64,000 bases of DNA, from positions 1-64,000 of the forward strand of contig SAAX01000003.1 in assembly GCA_009929215.1 (NCBI GenBank). The letters run 5' to 3'. This document shows positions 44,620 to 52,506 of this stretch, one piece after another (within the stretch, counting starts at the first letter, position 1; the number at the start of each line of letters is the position of its first letter). Both the position numbers and the translations under genes were made by a program. A model generated the notes under the pieces. The model worked only from the letters and a program-made list of their open reading frames with translations, was not told the origin of the DNA and did not search any database. The DNA is from Deltaproteobacteria bacterium (GTDB lineage Bacteria > Desulfobacterota > Desulfovibrionia > Desulfovibrionales > Desulfovibrionaceae).

Positions 44620-46215
44620 CTATTCTTCTTCGCCTTCAAACTTGATGAACCCGGGGTTCACGTTGACCATAGCGTTGACGATCAGTTCCACCAGACCGCC
44701 ATAAGCGAAGTTGTTCTTGGTGTACAGGTCGTTGTGTTCAAGAACTTCGCGGATCTGGCCCTTGCAGTTGGAGCAGGGAGCGCAGATGTACTTGCGGGTT
44801 TCCGGTCCAAGGCAATCCTTGAAGGCTTCGGCGATCTGCCACATCTTTTTGCGGCCAGAGATGTTGCCGCGCCATTGTTCGATGTTGTTACGGGTCATAA
44901 TGGCGAAGCCAGAGCCGCCGCCGCAGCAGTAGTTGTCTACACCGTGGCAGGGCATTTCGCGGAACATGGGCGCAATTTTGCGCACGATTTCGCGCTGGGG
45001 TTCAACAATGCCCATGAGGCGCACAATGTTGCAGGGGTCGTGCAGGGTCACGGGGAAGTTGTTGCGCGAGGGGTCAAGCTTGAGGCGGCCCGACATGACG
45101 ATGTCGTGCAGGGTCACGTAGCAGCTTTCGCGCGGAACCTGATATTCAAAGGGAATAACGCGGTCGGCGATAACTGTCAGGGCCTTGTGGGCGTGGCCGC
45201 ATTCACCGATAACGATCTTCTTTACGCCAAGTTCTTTGGCGGCAACCATGTGTTGCAGGGCGATACGGGCGAACTGGGCATCGTCGTAAAACACGCCGTA
45301 GTTCACGCCATCGTACGCCAGGGCCTTGCTCGAGAGGGTCCAGGAAAGACCGGCTTCCTGGAAGATCAGCGAGAAGGCGGCGATGTTTTCAGGCCAGGCC
45401 ATGACTTCGCCTGCGTTGTGCAGCAGCATGATATCCGCACCCTGCACGTCGAAAGGCGTGTGGATGCCGACGCCGGTGATTTCGGTGTAGTCCTCGTCGA
45501 TGAACTCCACGTTTTCCTTCACCACTTCAGGAGTCATGCCAGTGGAAGAACCGCACTTCATCTGGTTGATGGTGCCCTTTTCGTGCAGTTCGCGAGGGTA
45601 GATGCCCAGTTCCTGGCTGAAAAGCTTGCGGATTTCGCGGGCCAGCAGGCCGTTATCCACACCGATGGGGCAGGTCTGCGCGCAACGACGGCAAAGGTTG
45701 CAGCGGTAGGCCAGTTCGCCCAGGCGAGCCACGGTCTTCCAGTTCAGGCCCATGTCGCCGTAGCGCCATTTGGCAAAGGGTTCTTTCTTCACATACTGCT
45801 TGTAGATGCGGCGGAAGATTTCGGACCGGAAGTTGGGACGGTACATTTCGTTTTTGCCAGACATCTCGTACAGATGGCAGGCTTCGGAGCAGGAGTTGCA
45901 CTGGGCGCAGTAGTCCATGCTGGTTTCAAGCATGGGCAGGAAGGTCCAGTTGTTTTCCTTGGTGAACAGCTTGCGCATGCCGGTAAGGAACTTGTTGACC
46001 AGCTCCTCTTCTTCTTCCTTGTTCTTGGGCGTGGGAATGTTCAGCACGCACACATCGTCAAGGATACAGGCCGTGTTCGCCTTCTGCTCGTCGGTAAAGG
46101 GCTTCCAGGGCATGGTGTGCATGTCCACGGGAAGTTCAGGAATATTTTTGAGGTCAATGCTGACCATCTGCCCTTCGGCAGTGGAAACATCTTTCAATTG
46201 CAGATTATCTTTCAT
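44620..46215 (-). CDS. DsrK/HdrD-like Fe-S electron-transfer protein with CCG domains
   Basis: From the ATG at 46215 (GGGAG upstream) the protein has 531 residues. It holds two [4Fe-4S] motifs (CAQCNSCSEAC near 130 and CNLCRRCAQTCP near 190). Two CCG-type half-sites follow: CGHAHK with YCCGGGSG, and CAPCSNCK near the C-terminus. This is the HdrD/DsrK plan, in which a special Fe-S centre handles thiol/disulfide or similar two-electron chemistry. The partner membrane cytochrome b gene lies 11 bases upstream. The DsrJOP genes usually found with DsrMK are absent, so this looks like a stand-alone DsrMK paralog. Confidence 0.82.
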   Translation of the reverse strand: MKDNLQLKDVSTAEGQMVSIDLKNIPELPVDMHTMPWKPFTDEQKANTACILDDVCVLNIPTPKNKEEEEELVNKFLTGMRKLFTKENNWTFLPMLETSMDYCAQCNSCSEACHLYEMSGKNEMYRPNFRSEIFRRIYKQYVKKEPFAKWRYGDMGLNWKTVARLGELAYRCNLCRRCAQTCPIGVDNGLLAREIRKLFSQELGIYPRELHEKGTINQMKCGSSTGMTPEVVKENVEFIDEDYTEITGVGIHTPFDVQGADIMLLHNAGEVMAWPENIAAFSLIFQEAGLSWTLSSKALAYDGVNYGVFYDDAQFARIALQHMVAAKELGVKKIVIGECGHAHKALTVIADRVIPFEYQVPRESCYVTLHDIVMSGRLKLDPSRNNFPVTLHDPCNIVRLMGIVEPQREIVRKIAPMFREMPCHGVDNYCCGGGSGFAIMTRNNIEQWRGNISGRKKMWQIAEAFKDCLGPETRKYICAPCSNCKGQIREVLEHNDLYTKNNFAYGGLVELIVNAMVNVNPGFIKFEGEEE

Positions 46216-46226
46216 GATGGAACTCC

Positions 46227-47165
46227 CTAGTCTTCCTTCTTGGGGGCTGCGGGATTGGTGGTGGCCACGTCCACCCAGGTCTTGGGCTGGCCGTCGCCCG
46301 CGATGTGCTCGGCAGACCACGTAACATTGTACTTCAGGGCGTCCATGATCTTCTGCTGGTTCTTGGCATTGAAGCTGGTGGGATCGTCGCCCCAGCGGAT
46401 GTCATGGTAGGTGAAGTACTTCATGAAAACATGGCCCATATGGGTCATGGGGATCCAGATCAGCAGGAAAAAGCCCACCAGCAGGTGCAGAGCAAACAGC
46501 ACGTTGGTCTGGGGAGCAAAGTTAAACGTGATCAGGTTGTACATGAAGGTGCGGGCCAGCTCGAAATAGGAAGGGGCGGAAGCCCAGGCAGCCAGGCCCA
46601 GCACGCCGAAGAGCACGAAGACAAGCAGGTTGAAGTAGTGTTCGGGGGTGCTGTAGCGGCGCAGGCCTTCATCGGCGCGGCGGCGCAGAACAAGGCTGAT
46701 GCCGCCAACGATGATGCAAACCGTACCGGCAAGGGCACAGGCGCTGATCACGTTACCCACAAAGGTCATCAGGCCGCCCTGGGGGTTCATGCCCAAAAGC
46801 TGCGCAATGGCAGAGCACAGCACAACAATGGTGCCGCCCATGAGCATGTACATGCCCACGTGGAAGGGGTAGGTGCGCACCCAAAGCTTGAGGTTGTGCT
46901 CAAAGGTGGCGTGCAGAAAAAGCACTTCGGTCAACAGAGCCTTAACATCGCCCATGTGTTCGACGTGGCGGGGCTTGGTCCACCAGTCTTTTTCTTCCAT
47001 GAAGCTGCCGCCGTACACTGTCTTAGAGCCTTCGTGAGGCACAGGGTACAGTTCCCACCGAACATGCAGCGGGCTGGATGCAAGGTAAGATTTGATTTTG
47101 AGGTAGGCCATGCAGAAAAAGCCGGCTACCGCCAAATAGCCAAGAATGTAAAAAAGTGTGCTCAT
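46227..47165 (-). CDS. DsrM/NarI-like membrane cytochrome b subunit
   Basis: This 312-residue protein has five or six membrane segments of the NarI/DsrM fold. Likely heme-b ligand His residues are in FLHATFEHNLKLWV...YPFHVGMY and in LFALHLLVGFF...MTHMGHVFMKYFTYH. It should take electrons from menaquinol (or deliver them to it) and exchange them with the CCG protein encoded 11 bases downstream. The upstream region has a 20-base perfect palindrome. The name dsrM is not assigned, because a canonical dsrMKJOP operon is expected elsewhere. Confidence 0.82.
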   Translation of the reverse strand: MSTLFYILGYLAVAGFFCMAYLKIKSYLASSPLHVRWELYPVPHEGSKTVYGGSFMEEKDWWTKPRHVEHMGDVKALLTEVLFLHATFEHNLKLWVRTYPFHVGMYMLMGGTIVVLCSAIAQLLGMNPQGGLMTFVGNVISACALAGTVCIIVGGISLVLRRRADEGLRRYSTPEHYFNLLVFVLFGVLGLAAWASAPSYFELARTFMYNLITFNFAPQTNVLFALHLLVGFFLLIWIPMTHMGHVFMKYFTYHDIRWGDDPTSFNAKNQQKIMDALKYNVTWSAEHIAGDGQPKTWVDVATTNPAAPKKED

Positions 47166-47418
47166 GCGTTTACTCCCGTGGGGTCAAGATGCCGCTAGTT
47201 CGTGGGTTAGTTGCGGCCGGCACGGCCGACACGCTTTCAAGCCCGGCATGCGTCTGCCTGCCTGCAACCTCTCCTTTGATTGGGCCGACGCCTGATTAAA
47301 TCCTACCTGCATAATCAGGAATTGATCACGCTAAGCAGAATAGTCAAGGTGTACGGTGACCCCCCTGATACTCAAAAATATGAAAAATGCAAAGATGTCA
47401 GTAGGAAACAATACAGTA

Positions 47419-47438
47419 AACTTAATCCAGATTAAGTT
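47419..47438. promoter_or_regulatory. Perfect 20-base palindrome, candidate operator
   Basis: AACTTAATCCAGATTAAGTT has 9-base arms around a 2-base centre. It is isolated in AT-rich DNA 254 bases before the DsrM-like start and is not followed by a T-run. Its size fits a dimeric repressor site, and the adjacent Rrf2 regulator is one candidate. Confidence 0.55.
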
Positions 47439-47578
47439 AATTTTATTTAAATAAATCAGCTAGATTACGCTGTTTAAATTTTTTTTTCAAGGCGAACAAA
47501 AAAATTTTTTAACAAGCTGAAAATTTTTTTAACACTAAATTGGTAGGATAAAATTTGCTTGTAATCCTAAGATAATAA

Positions 47579-47607
47579 AAAAAGGCCGACGAGAGTCGGC
47601 CTTTTAG
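47579..47607 (-). terminator. Terminator after the first Rrf2 gene
   Basis: On the minus strand AAAAGGCCGACTC pairs with the complementary arm GAGTCGGCC-type sequence (plus-strand GGCCGAC...GTCGGCC) and is followed by seven T residues. Confidence 0.88.
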
Positions 47608-47656
47608 GGACGTAAAAAAGAAAATTTAGTTCTACTTGTGTTGTTGAATTGATTCC

Positions 47657-48073
47657 CTACATAAGTATACGATTGTCATGCATTAGGTCGCGCAATGTTA
47701 TCGAGTCGAAAACTCCGTCAAGGGTAGCCTGCAGGTTTTGCCATGCCTTCCTAACTTCGCATTCATCAAAGCGTGCGCATTCCCCAGGTTTTTCCATGCA
47801 GTTTGTAAGCTCTATCCCGCCTTCCATGAGCTTAACGATGCAGCCAAATGTTAATTCTTCTGGCTTGCGCAAAAGCACATGTCCGCCCTTTGCCCCGCGA
47901 ATGCTGCCCGTTATGCCAGCAAGGCGCAGCTGACGCAGAATCTGCTCGCTGAATTGTGAGCTGATGCCAGTTCGTGCGGCCAGCTGGCTTGAAGAAACCG
48001 GTTTTTCAATGCCGTTCTGAGCCAGATAAAGAAGAATTCTGGCTGCATAGCGAGTTTTGGCCGAGAGCTTCAT
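47657..48073 (-). CDS. Rrf2-family regulator with Fe-S-type cysteines
   Basis: This 138-residue Rrf2/IscR-type repressor has the N-terminal winged helix SAKTRYAARILLYLAQNG, SSSQLAARTGISSQFSEQIL and the wing SIRGAKGGHVLLRKP. Three Cys (C-x6-C-x5-C, in NCMEKPGECARFDEC) match the cluster-binding pattern of IscR/NsrR/RsrR. It therefore probably senses redox state, NO or Fe-S supply. The start at 48073 has GAGGG upstream. It lies between two redox operons and is divergent from a second Rrf2 gene. Confidence 0.88.
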   Translation of the reverse strand: MKLSAKTRYAARILLYLAQNGIEKPVSSSQLAARTGISSQFSEQILRQLRLAGITGSIRGAKGGHVLLRKPEELTFGCIVKLMEGGIELTNCMEKPGECARFDECEVRKAWQNLQATLDGVFDSITLRDLMHDNRILM

Positions 48074-48400
48074 TGCGTATCCCTCTTGAGCAGATTGAAT
48101 TTTTATCTGCATTTCTGCCGGCGGGTCAGCGCCGCGATGCTGCTATTCACTTTTATTCGACGCACAAGCGTAGCACATAAAAATCGTTGTGGGCAGTAAT
48201 TTTTTTTTGCCGCGCATGGGTTGCGAAACTATTCACATTCTTGAAATCTTGCGAAATTTGGAAGCACTCAGCTATTTTTTGACGCAACAGGCCTGCTTGA
48301 CGGTACGGATTTGGTGCGCTAAATACTTGAGCGGAACAGTCTAAATTAGACAGATATGGTTTCGAGCTAGTTATTGTCTCCTGCAAAATAAGGAATGAAT
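48074..48400 (+). other. Divergent promoter region between two Rrf2 genes
   Basis: These 327 bases hold no gene. The promoter of the right-hand Rrf2 gene can be proposed near 48327-48356. For the left-hand gene I see no clear hexamers. Confidence 0.45.
48327..48356 (+). promoter_or_regulatory. Candidate promoter with internal inverted repeat for the second Rrf2 gene
   Basis: TTGAGC (48327-48332) and a weak -10 near 48351-48356 flank the inverted repeat GTCTAA-A-TTAGAC (48339-48351). An operator in the spacer would fit autoregulation by an Rrf2 dimer. The start codon is ~45 bases downstream. Confidence 0.4.
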
Positions 48401-48949
48401 ATGCGTATTTCGACAATGGCCTGCCATGCTTTGCACCTGCTGTTGTGCCTTTCTGAACAAGAGGACGATATTCCCGCCTCTGCATCCGAGCTTTCGGTCA
48501 GCACTGGGATCTCTGAAAAGTTTGTTCAAAAGATCATGCGCATGCTTCAGGCCGAAGGCATTGTGAAAAGCGTGCGTGGTATTGCCGGTGGCCATATGCT
48601 GGCCCGTACCCCGGACGACATAACCCTGGCAGACATTATTTTTGCAGTTGAGGGCGGTATTTCATTGCCCGGTGTGAGCCAGGCCGCCCCAGTGGGCAAA
48701 ACGGCCTTTGACGCCTGGGACAAGGTTGCCCGCTCCCTGCACAATTCGCTTGAAGCCGTTACTCTTGGCTCTGTTCGTCAAAACAGCGCTTCGTCGCAGC
48801 GTCTTGCCACCCGCCGCAGGGTGGCGCAACCTTCTTCCCCTCTCTTGCCGGAGACCGACTTCGGAGGCACCAATGCAAAAGCATATTCTCTTGGTAGACA
48901 GCGATGCCGAAAGCCAAAGCAGGCTGTCCCAATCTCTTCAGCAGTGTAA
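48401..48949 (+). CDS. Rrf2-family regulator lacking the Fe-S cysteines (HmcR/Rrf2-like)
   Basis: This 182-residue protein has the Rrf2 winged helix (SASELSVSTGISEKFVQKIM, VRGIAGGHMLARTP). The three-Cys motif is missing, being replaced by LPGVSQAAPVGKTAF. A Ser/Arg-rich C-terminal tail (~50 residues) is atypical and overlaps the next gene out of frame by 77 bases. AAGGAATGAAT favours the ATG at 48401. In D. vulgaris, rrf1 and rrf2 accompany the hmc operon; here a receiver gene follows and an HmcEF-like module is adjacent. Confidence 0.82.
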   Translation: MRISTMACHALHLLLCLSEQEDDIPASASELSVSTGISEKFVQKIMRMLQAEGIVKSVRGIAGGHMLARTPDDITLADIIFAVEGGISLPGVSQAAPVGKTAFDAWDKVARSLHNSLEAVTLGSVRQNSASSQRLATRRRVAQPSSPLLPETDFGGTNAKAYSLGRQRCRKPKQAVPISSAV

Positions 48950-49226
48950 TTACCGGGTAAGCACGGCCAGCACATGCGCTGAAAGCCTGGCCAAGGTAGA
49001 GAGCGACAGGCCTGACTGTATCGTTTTTGATGTGGAACTGGAGGGAACCTCTGGTACCATCATGTACAGTCGTTTGCGCCGCAATGCCAGTACCAGGTCG
49101 TTGCCTGCCGTGGTGTGCACCGCTGTTGGGCCCAGGCCGGTATGCTTTGGTACAGGCATACCCGTGCTTTCAAAAAACTGTTCGAGCGAAGCGCTGCTTT
49201 CTACTGTCAGCGCCGCCATGGCCTAA
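48873..49226 (+). CDS. Stand-alone response-regulator receiver protein (Rrf1-like)
   Basis: This 117-residue single-domain receiver has the acidic pair in LLVDSD, a phospho-acceptor Asp near 53 (CIVFDVELEG), the conserved Thr in VVCTA and Lys in VLSKN. No output domain is present. GGAGGCACC precedes the ATG. It overlaps the Rrf2 gene, so the two are expressed together. The arrangement recalls Rrf1/Rrf2 of the D. vulgaris hmc locus. No kinase is adjacent. Confidence 0.82.
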   Translation: MQKHILLVDSDAESQSRLSQSLQQCNYRVSTASTCAESLAKVESDRPDCIVFDVELEGTSGTIMYSRLRRNASTRSLPAVVCTAVGPRPVCFGTGIPVLSKNCSSEALLSTVSAAMA

Positions 49227-49246
49227 TGGTCTTGATTTGTTACTCG

Positions 49247-49284
49247 CCTGACGGTCGGGCGTGGGATAATGCCCGACCGTCAGG
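49247..49284. repeat. 14-bp perfect hairpin between convergent genes
   Basis: CCTGACGGTCGGGC pairs perfectly with GCCCGACCGTCAGG around a 10-base loop. There is no T-run on either side, so it is not a standard terminator, though it lies between two convergent transcripts. Confidence 0.6.
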
Positions 49285-49382
49285 GCTGCGGTTTGCCTCG
49301 TTACCGTTCCAGGCAAAAGGACAAATGCTGGTTCGGTAAGCGGCGAGTTTTTATTTCGGTTGTAAGCCGTTTTGATCATTGG

Positions 49383-49412
49383 GTCGCCTGCCAGGCAGAC
49401 GGCCTTTTTTTA
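49383..49412 (+). terminator. Possible terminator of the Rrf2/receiver genes
   Basis: A short stem (GTC-GCCT/AGGC-GAC with one bulge) is followed by GGCC and seven T residues. It partly overlaps the end of the convergent HmcF-like gene. Confidence 0.45.
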
Positions 49413-50795
49413 TACTTCGTTGTGGTTGATGTGGTCAGGAATGATCATCATATCAACCAGCAGCGGTTTGAGGAACGACCACTTGATGTTGTGTTCTTCG
49501 TACACTTCCATCATGTCGCGTATGGCGTCCCAGCAGTTGTGGCAGGGGCTAATGACCAGTTCTGCGCCAGTTGCCTTGATCTGGTCGAGCTTGTTTTTAA
49601 GGCCCACGTTACGTTCTTTGCGGTACAGGCCGATGCCGTTGAGGCCACCGCCGCCACCGCAGCAGAAGTTGTGGTCGCCCTTGGGGTCCATTTCGCGAAA
49701 ATCTTCAGCAATGTAGCTCATGATTTCGCGGGTAGCTTTGCCAAGCCCGTGACTGCGCACATAGTTGCACGAATCCTGAAGGGTGCAGGGCATTTTGAGC
49801 TTTTTGGCCGGGTCAATCTTGATCTTGCCCGTGCGCAGCATCTCTGCCACCCATTCCACATAGTGCATGAAACGCACCGGCGGATCGCCGCTTTCGCGTC
49901 CGGCCCAGTAGGGGCCTTCTACCACCGTACCACGGTGGGCGTGTCCGCATTCCGTACCCACAACCACCTTGGGCTTGATGCGCTCAATGGCGGCATAGAT
50001 GCGCTTTACGTTCTGCGCGCAGCCTTCCCAGTCGCCCGCAAACATGGTGAGCGAGGTGTTTTCCCAGCCTTCACGCGGTACCGTCCAGTTGGTGTCGGTA
50101 ACGTGGAAGAGAATGGCAGCCTGGGCGATGTCTTCGGGATAGTGCTTCACTTCGCGGGCGTTAAGAATATACATGACGTCCGCGTGTTCTTTTTCAACAG
50201 GAATTTCAATATCAGGCCATTCTTCCTGCTGTTCTTCGACCATCCATTCGCAGGTTTCAACCCAGTCTTCTTCGGTCACGTCCATCTGCGCCCCATACAC
50301 GCGGTGCATGCCAGAGCCGATTTTCATTTCCCACGGGATAAAGCCGTGCTTGAACAGAATGCCGCGCAGATAGCTGAACATGACACCCGTATCAATGCCG
50401 TGCGGGCAGTAAACGGAGCAGCGGTTGCAGCAGGTGCACTTGCCCCAGGCGGCGTCCATGCACTTGATCATAAACTCGGCGTCTACCTTGCCCTTGCGGC
50501 GCAGCATTTCGCCCAGCGTTGCCTGAATCTTGTACGAAGGAATCTGCGTGGGATCATTGTTGTTGGTGCGATAAAAAAAACAGCTGTCTGCACACATGGC
50601 GCAGTGCGCGCATATGCTAAGCCAAGTGCGCGTGCGCGATTTACAGGTTTGTTCAAGGTCGCGGGCCAGGGCTTCCTGGTCGACCTTCATTTCCTTCATC
50701 TGGCTGTAATATTGCGCCCCGCCCTTGTCTTTGAGCAGATCAAGGATGCCTTCTTTGGTAGTTACAGGGGTTGGGGTGCACAACAATTCGGACAT
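49410..50795 (-). CDS. HmcF/TmcB-like cytoplasmic Fe-S protein with CCG domains
   Basis: This 461-residue protein has two [4Fe-4S] motifs ([11 protein letters not shown] near 63 and [14 protein letters not shown] near 120). CCG-type sites follow: [15 protein letters not shown] and CHNC. It is built like HmcF and like HdrD. As I recall, HmcF of D. vulgaris is also about 461 residues. It would face the cytoplasm and exchange electrons with the cytochrome b subunit encoded just upstream (42-base gap). The ribosome binding site is GGAGCG. Confidence 0.84.
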   Translation of the reverse strand: MSELLCTPTPVTTKEGILDLLKDKGGAQYYSQMKEMKVDQEALARDLEQTCKSRTRTWLSICAHCAMCADSCFFYRTNNNDPTQIPSYKIQATLGEMLRRKGKVDAEFMIKCMDAAWGKCTCCNRCSVYCPHGIDTGVMFSYLRGILFKHGFIPWEMKIGSGMHRVYGAQMDVTEEDWVETCEWMVEEQQEEWPDIEIPVEKEHADVMYILNAREVKHYPEDIAQAAILFHVTDTNWTVPREGWENTSLTMFAGDWEGCAQNVKRIYAAIERIKPKVVVGTECGHAHRGTVVEGPYWAGRESGDPPVRFMHYVEWVAEMLRTGKIKIDPAKKLKMPCTLQDSCNYVRSHGLGKATREIMSYIAEDFREMDPKGDHNFCCGGGGGLNGIGLYRKERNVGLKNKLDQIKATGAELVISPCHNCWDAIRDMMEVYEEHNIKWSFLKPLLVDMMIIPDHINHNEV

Positions 50796-50837
50796 GGTTC
50801 GCTCCTTTCAGGCGAAAAGATAATTCGTTTGCCCCGC

Positions 50838-51518
50838 TTACCAGGGAAAGGCTCCGCCGCGCGTTGCGCCGCCTCTTTTGATGGCATAGTCCATGCCAAT
50901 CTGGGCACGCGACATAAAGAAGAGCACAATATGTGAAAGCTTGGTAAAGGGAGCCAGAATAAGAAACAGTTCGCCGCTGATCACATGGGCGATCATCCAC
51001 GTCTGGTAAGCACTGCCGTCAAAACGGGCCATAAGGCCTGTGGCAAAGGGCAGAAAGGTCAAAAGCAGTATGAGCCAGTCCTGGCCGCTGTTGAGTTGCC
51101 TGAGCGCCGGCGATGAAAGGCGACGAAGGGCAAACAAAACAATAGCCGAAAGGGCCATGATGGAAAGCACATCGGCAACACCGCCGGGCAATGACGGCAG
51201 GCTTATGCCTACATAGGTTTCAAGTAATACGGTGTGCCCAAGAAGAAAAAGCGGTATCAGCACTGCGCCGAAATGCAAAAGAAAGAAAAGAAACGTGGCC
51301 ACAGGTTGGGCCCGCCAGCCGCTGGTGCCGCCGGGAATAAGCCACTTGAAGATGGATGCAAGCGCGCCGGGAATGGAACGCTCGGTATGATAACTGTACG
51401 CTACCCGTTCAAGGCGGGCATCAAGACCGCGCACGTAGAGGATCGCACGCGCCAACAGGCCGACTACAAATACGGCTATGGAAATAATAAACAGTGGTCC
51501 GGTAATGAAATCCAGCAT
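50838..51518 (-). CDS. HmcE/TmcC-like membrane cytochrome b
   Basis: This 226-residue NarI-like integral membrane protein has about five segments. Likely heme-ligand His residues are in LLHFGAVLIPLFLLGHTVLLE and WMIAHVISGELFLIL...KLSHIVLFF. As I recall, HmcE of D. vulgaris is about the same length. It bridges the periplasmic cytochrome (gene 48 bases upstream) and the cytoplasmic CCG protein (gene downstream). Confidence 0.83.
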   Translation of the reverse strand: MLDFITGPLFIISIAVFVVGLLARAILYVRGLDARLERVAYSYHTERSIPGALASIFKWLIPGGTSGWRAQPVATFLFFLLHFGAVLIPLFLLGHTVLLETYVGISLPSLPGGVADVLSIMALSAIVLFALRRLSSPALRQLNSGQDWLILLLTFLPFATGLMARFDGSAYQTWMIAHVISGELFLILAPFTKLSHIVLFFMSRAQIGMDYAIKRGGATRGGAFPW

Positions 51519-51566
51519 CTGATTCTGCCTCCTAACGTATTCTTCGGTGTTCCTTGAGCCTACGGG

Positions 51567-51974
51567 CTATTTCTTTTTGCCGGCAAACTCAGATGCGGTA
51601 CGCTCGTTGTGGCAGACTCGGCAGTCCACAAGGCGCGGCCCCTTGCCAGCCTTTACGTGGCAGTCGGTACACGCAGCATGCATGTATTTGACCTGCTTGT
51701 TTGCCGCAACCGAGGTTACGTCTTTGAGGGTTTCAGACATGCCTGCATCCGTCATGTTGTGGCAGGTGGAGCAATCTCCATTCTTGGCCTCAACAGCGTC
51801 CACATGCTTGTCATGGGGAAAAATGACCTTGGGCATTTCAGGCTTGCTGATCTTTGGCGTGGTGACGGGGAAGAGTTCGCCTCCAGTAGCCGCAGCGGGC
51901 ATCAATGCCAGGCCGCAAAACAATAATAACAGGCAAGGGAGAGTTGTACTGAATCTGATAATTTTTTCCCGCAT
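51567..51974 (-). CDS. Periplasmic triheme c-type cytochrome (c3/c7 family)
   Basis: This 135-residue protein has a signal peptide (ending PAAA) and three CxxCH heme sites: CSTCH, CTDCH and CRVCH. The flanking FPHDKH, MHAAC and KGPRLVDC resemble class III cytochromes. The tetraheme c3/TmcA heme II site is missing, so the layout matches triheme c7 (PpcA-type). It is probably the periplasmic electron donor or acceptor of the HmcE/HmcF-like pair and may connect to hydrogenases through soluble c3. Confidence 0.87.
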   Translation of the reverse strand: MREKIIRFSTTLPCLLLLFCGLALMPAAATGGELFPVTTPKISKPEMPKVIFPHDKHVDAVEAKNGDCSTCHNMTDAGMSETLKDVTSVAANKQVKYMHAACTDCHVKAGKGPRLVDCRVCHNERTASEFAGKKK

Positions 51975-52039
51975 GATGGATCCTTGCTTCCTGACAAAAT
52001 CCAGATGGTGTTACCCCGGCCTAGAACAAACCGGGCACA

Positions 52040-52077
52040 ATTGGGGAAATCCCCTGCGCATGCAAGGGATTTCCCAA
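52040..52077 (-). repeat. Hairpin between the 94-residue gene and the cytochrome gene
   Basis: ATTGGG(G)AAATCCC pairs with GGGATTTCCCAAT (13 bp, one bulge) around an ~11-base loop. No T-run follows, so processing or mRNA stabilisation within the operon is more likely than termination. Confidence 0.55.
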
Positions 52078-52090
52078 TGCATGCATTTGC

Positions 52091-52375
52091 CTAGTCCTGG
52101 GGCTGATTAAGGGCCTCAGCCGCGCTGCGCATAAATACGGCGCACTTGTAGGGTTCGCCCTTCATGCAACGCATGGCAAAAGCAGCAGCCATGTACATGA
52201 AAAGCCGCGATTCATAGTCGAGTCTGGTGGTGTGCAGCCAGTGATCGTGAGGGTTGCCCCCCTCGGCCAGCTTGCGCGCACGCGCCATATCTTCGGCATT
52301 CGCATCGCCAGTGAGCTTGGTGAACAGTTCGCAAATTTCATCGGCCAAATAATCGCGTTCTGACAAAGCTGACAT
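52091..52375 (-). CDS. Small conserved-looking protein before the cytochrome module, unknown function
   Basis: This 94-residue soluble protein without signal peptide or Cys cluster is helical and acidic (DEICELFTKLTGDANAEDMA). It has one internal hydrophobic stretch (LFMYMAAAFAMRCM). GGGGGTTACC precedes the ATG. I do not recognise the family. It is first in the gene set that continues with cytochrome, HmcE-like and HmcF-like genes, and has a good promoter upstream, so it may be an assembly or regulatory factor. Confidence 0.65.
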   Translation of the reverse strand: MSALSERDYLADEICELFTKLTGDANAEDMARARKLAEGGNPHDHWLHTTRLDYESRLFMYMAAAFAMRCMKGEPYKCAVFMRSAAEALNQPQD

Positions 52376-52477
52376 GGTAACCCCCTGCGTCTTCCGCAGT
52401 CGCGCCCCAGTTTATATGAGGCGGTTAAAAAGAGCAATTAATTAATAAAAAACTTGATGTATTTAATCCGTACAAAA

Positions 52478-52506
52478 CTATTCTCATATTAAATATACTG
52501 TGTCAA
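52478..52506 (-). promoter_or_regulatory. Candidate sigma-70 promoter of the cytochrome module
   Basis: On the minus strand TTGACA (52501-52506) is separated by 17 bases from GAATAG (52478-52483), about 105 bases before the 94-residue gene. A GGATTAAAT sequence just downstream resembles half of the palindrome at 47419-47438. Confidence 0.45.

Larger units (their letters stand above)
47166..47656 (-). other. Regulatory region upstream of the DsrMK-like operon
   Basis: These ~490 AT-rich bases without a gene contain a perfect palindrome at 47419-47438 and the terminator of the upstream Rrf2 gene at 47579-47607. The promoter is not identifiable with confidence. Confidence 0.5.

Noticed and set aside
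44581-46230. 549-codon plus-strand frame opposite the DsrK-like gene
   Set aside because: The opposite strand has full CCG and ferredoxin motifs. The plus frame has none and is a codon-composition shadow. The same applies to 49269-50936 opposite the HmcF-like gene, and to long frames opposite rpoB and rpoC.
49247-49284. Insertion-sequence end or terminator
   Set aside because: There is no transposase, no direct repeats and no T-run, so it is reported only as a hairpin.
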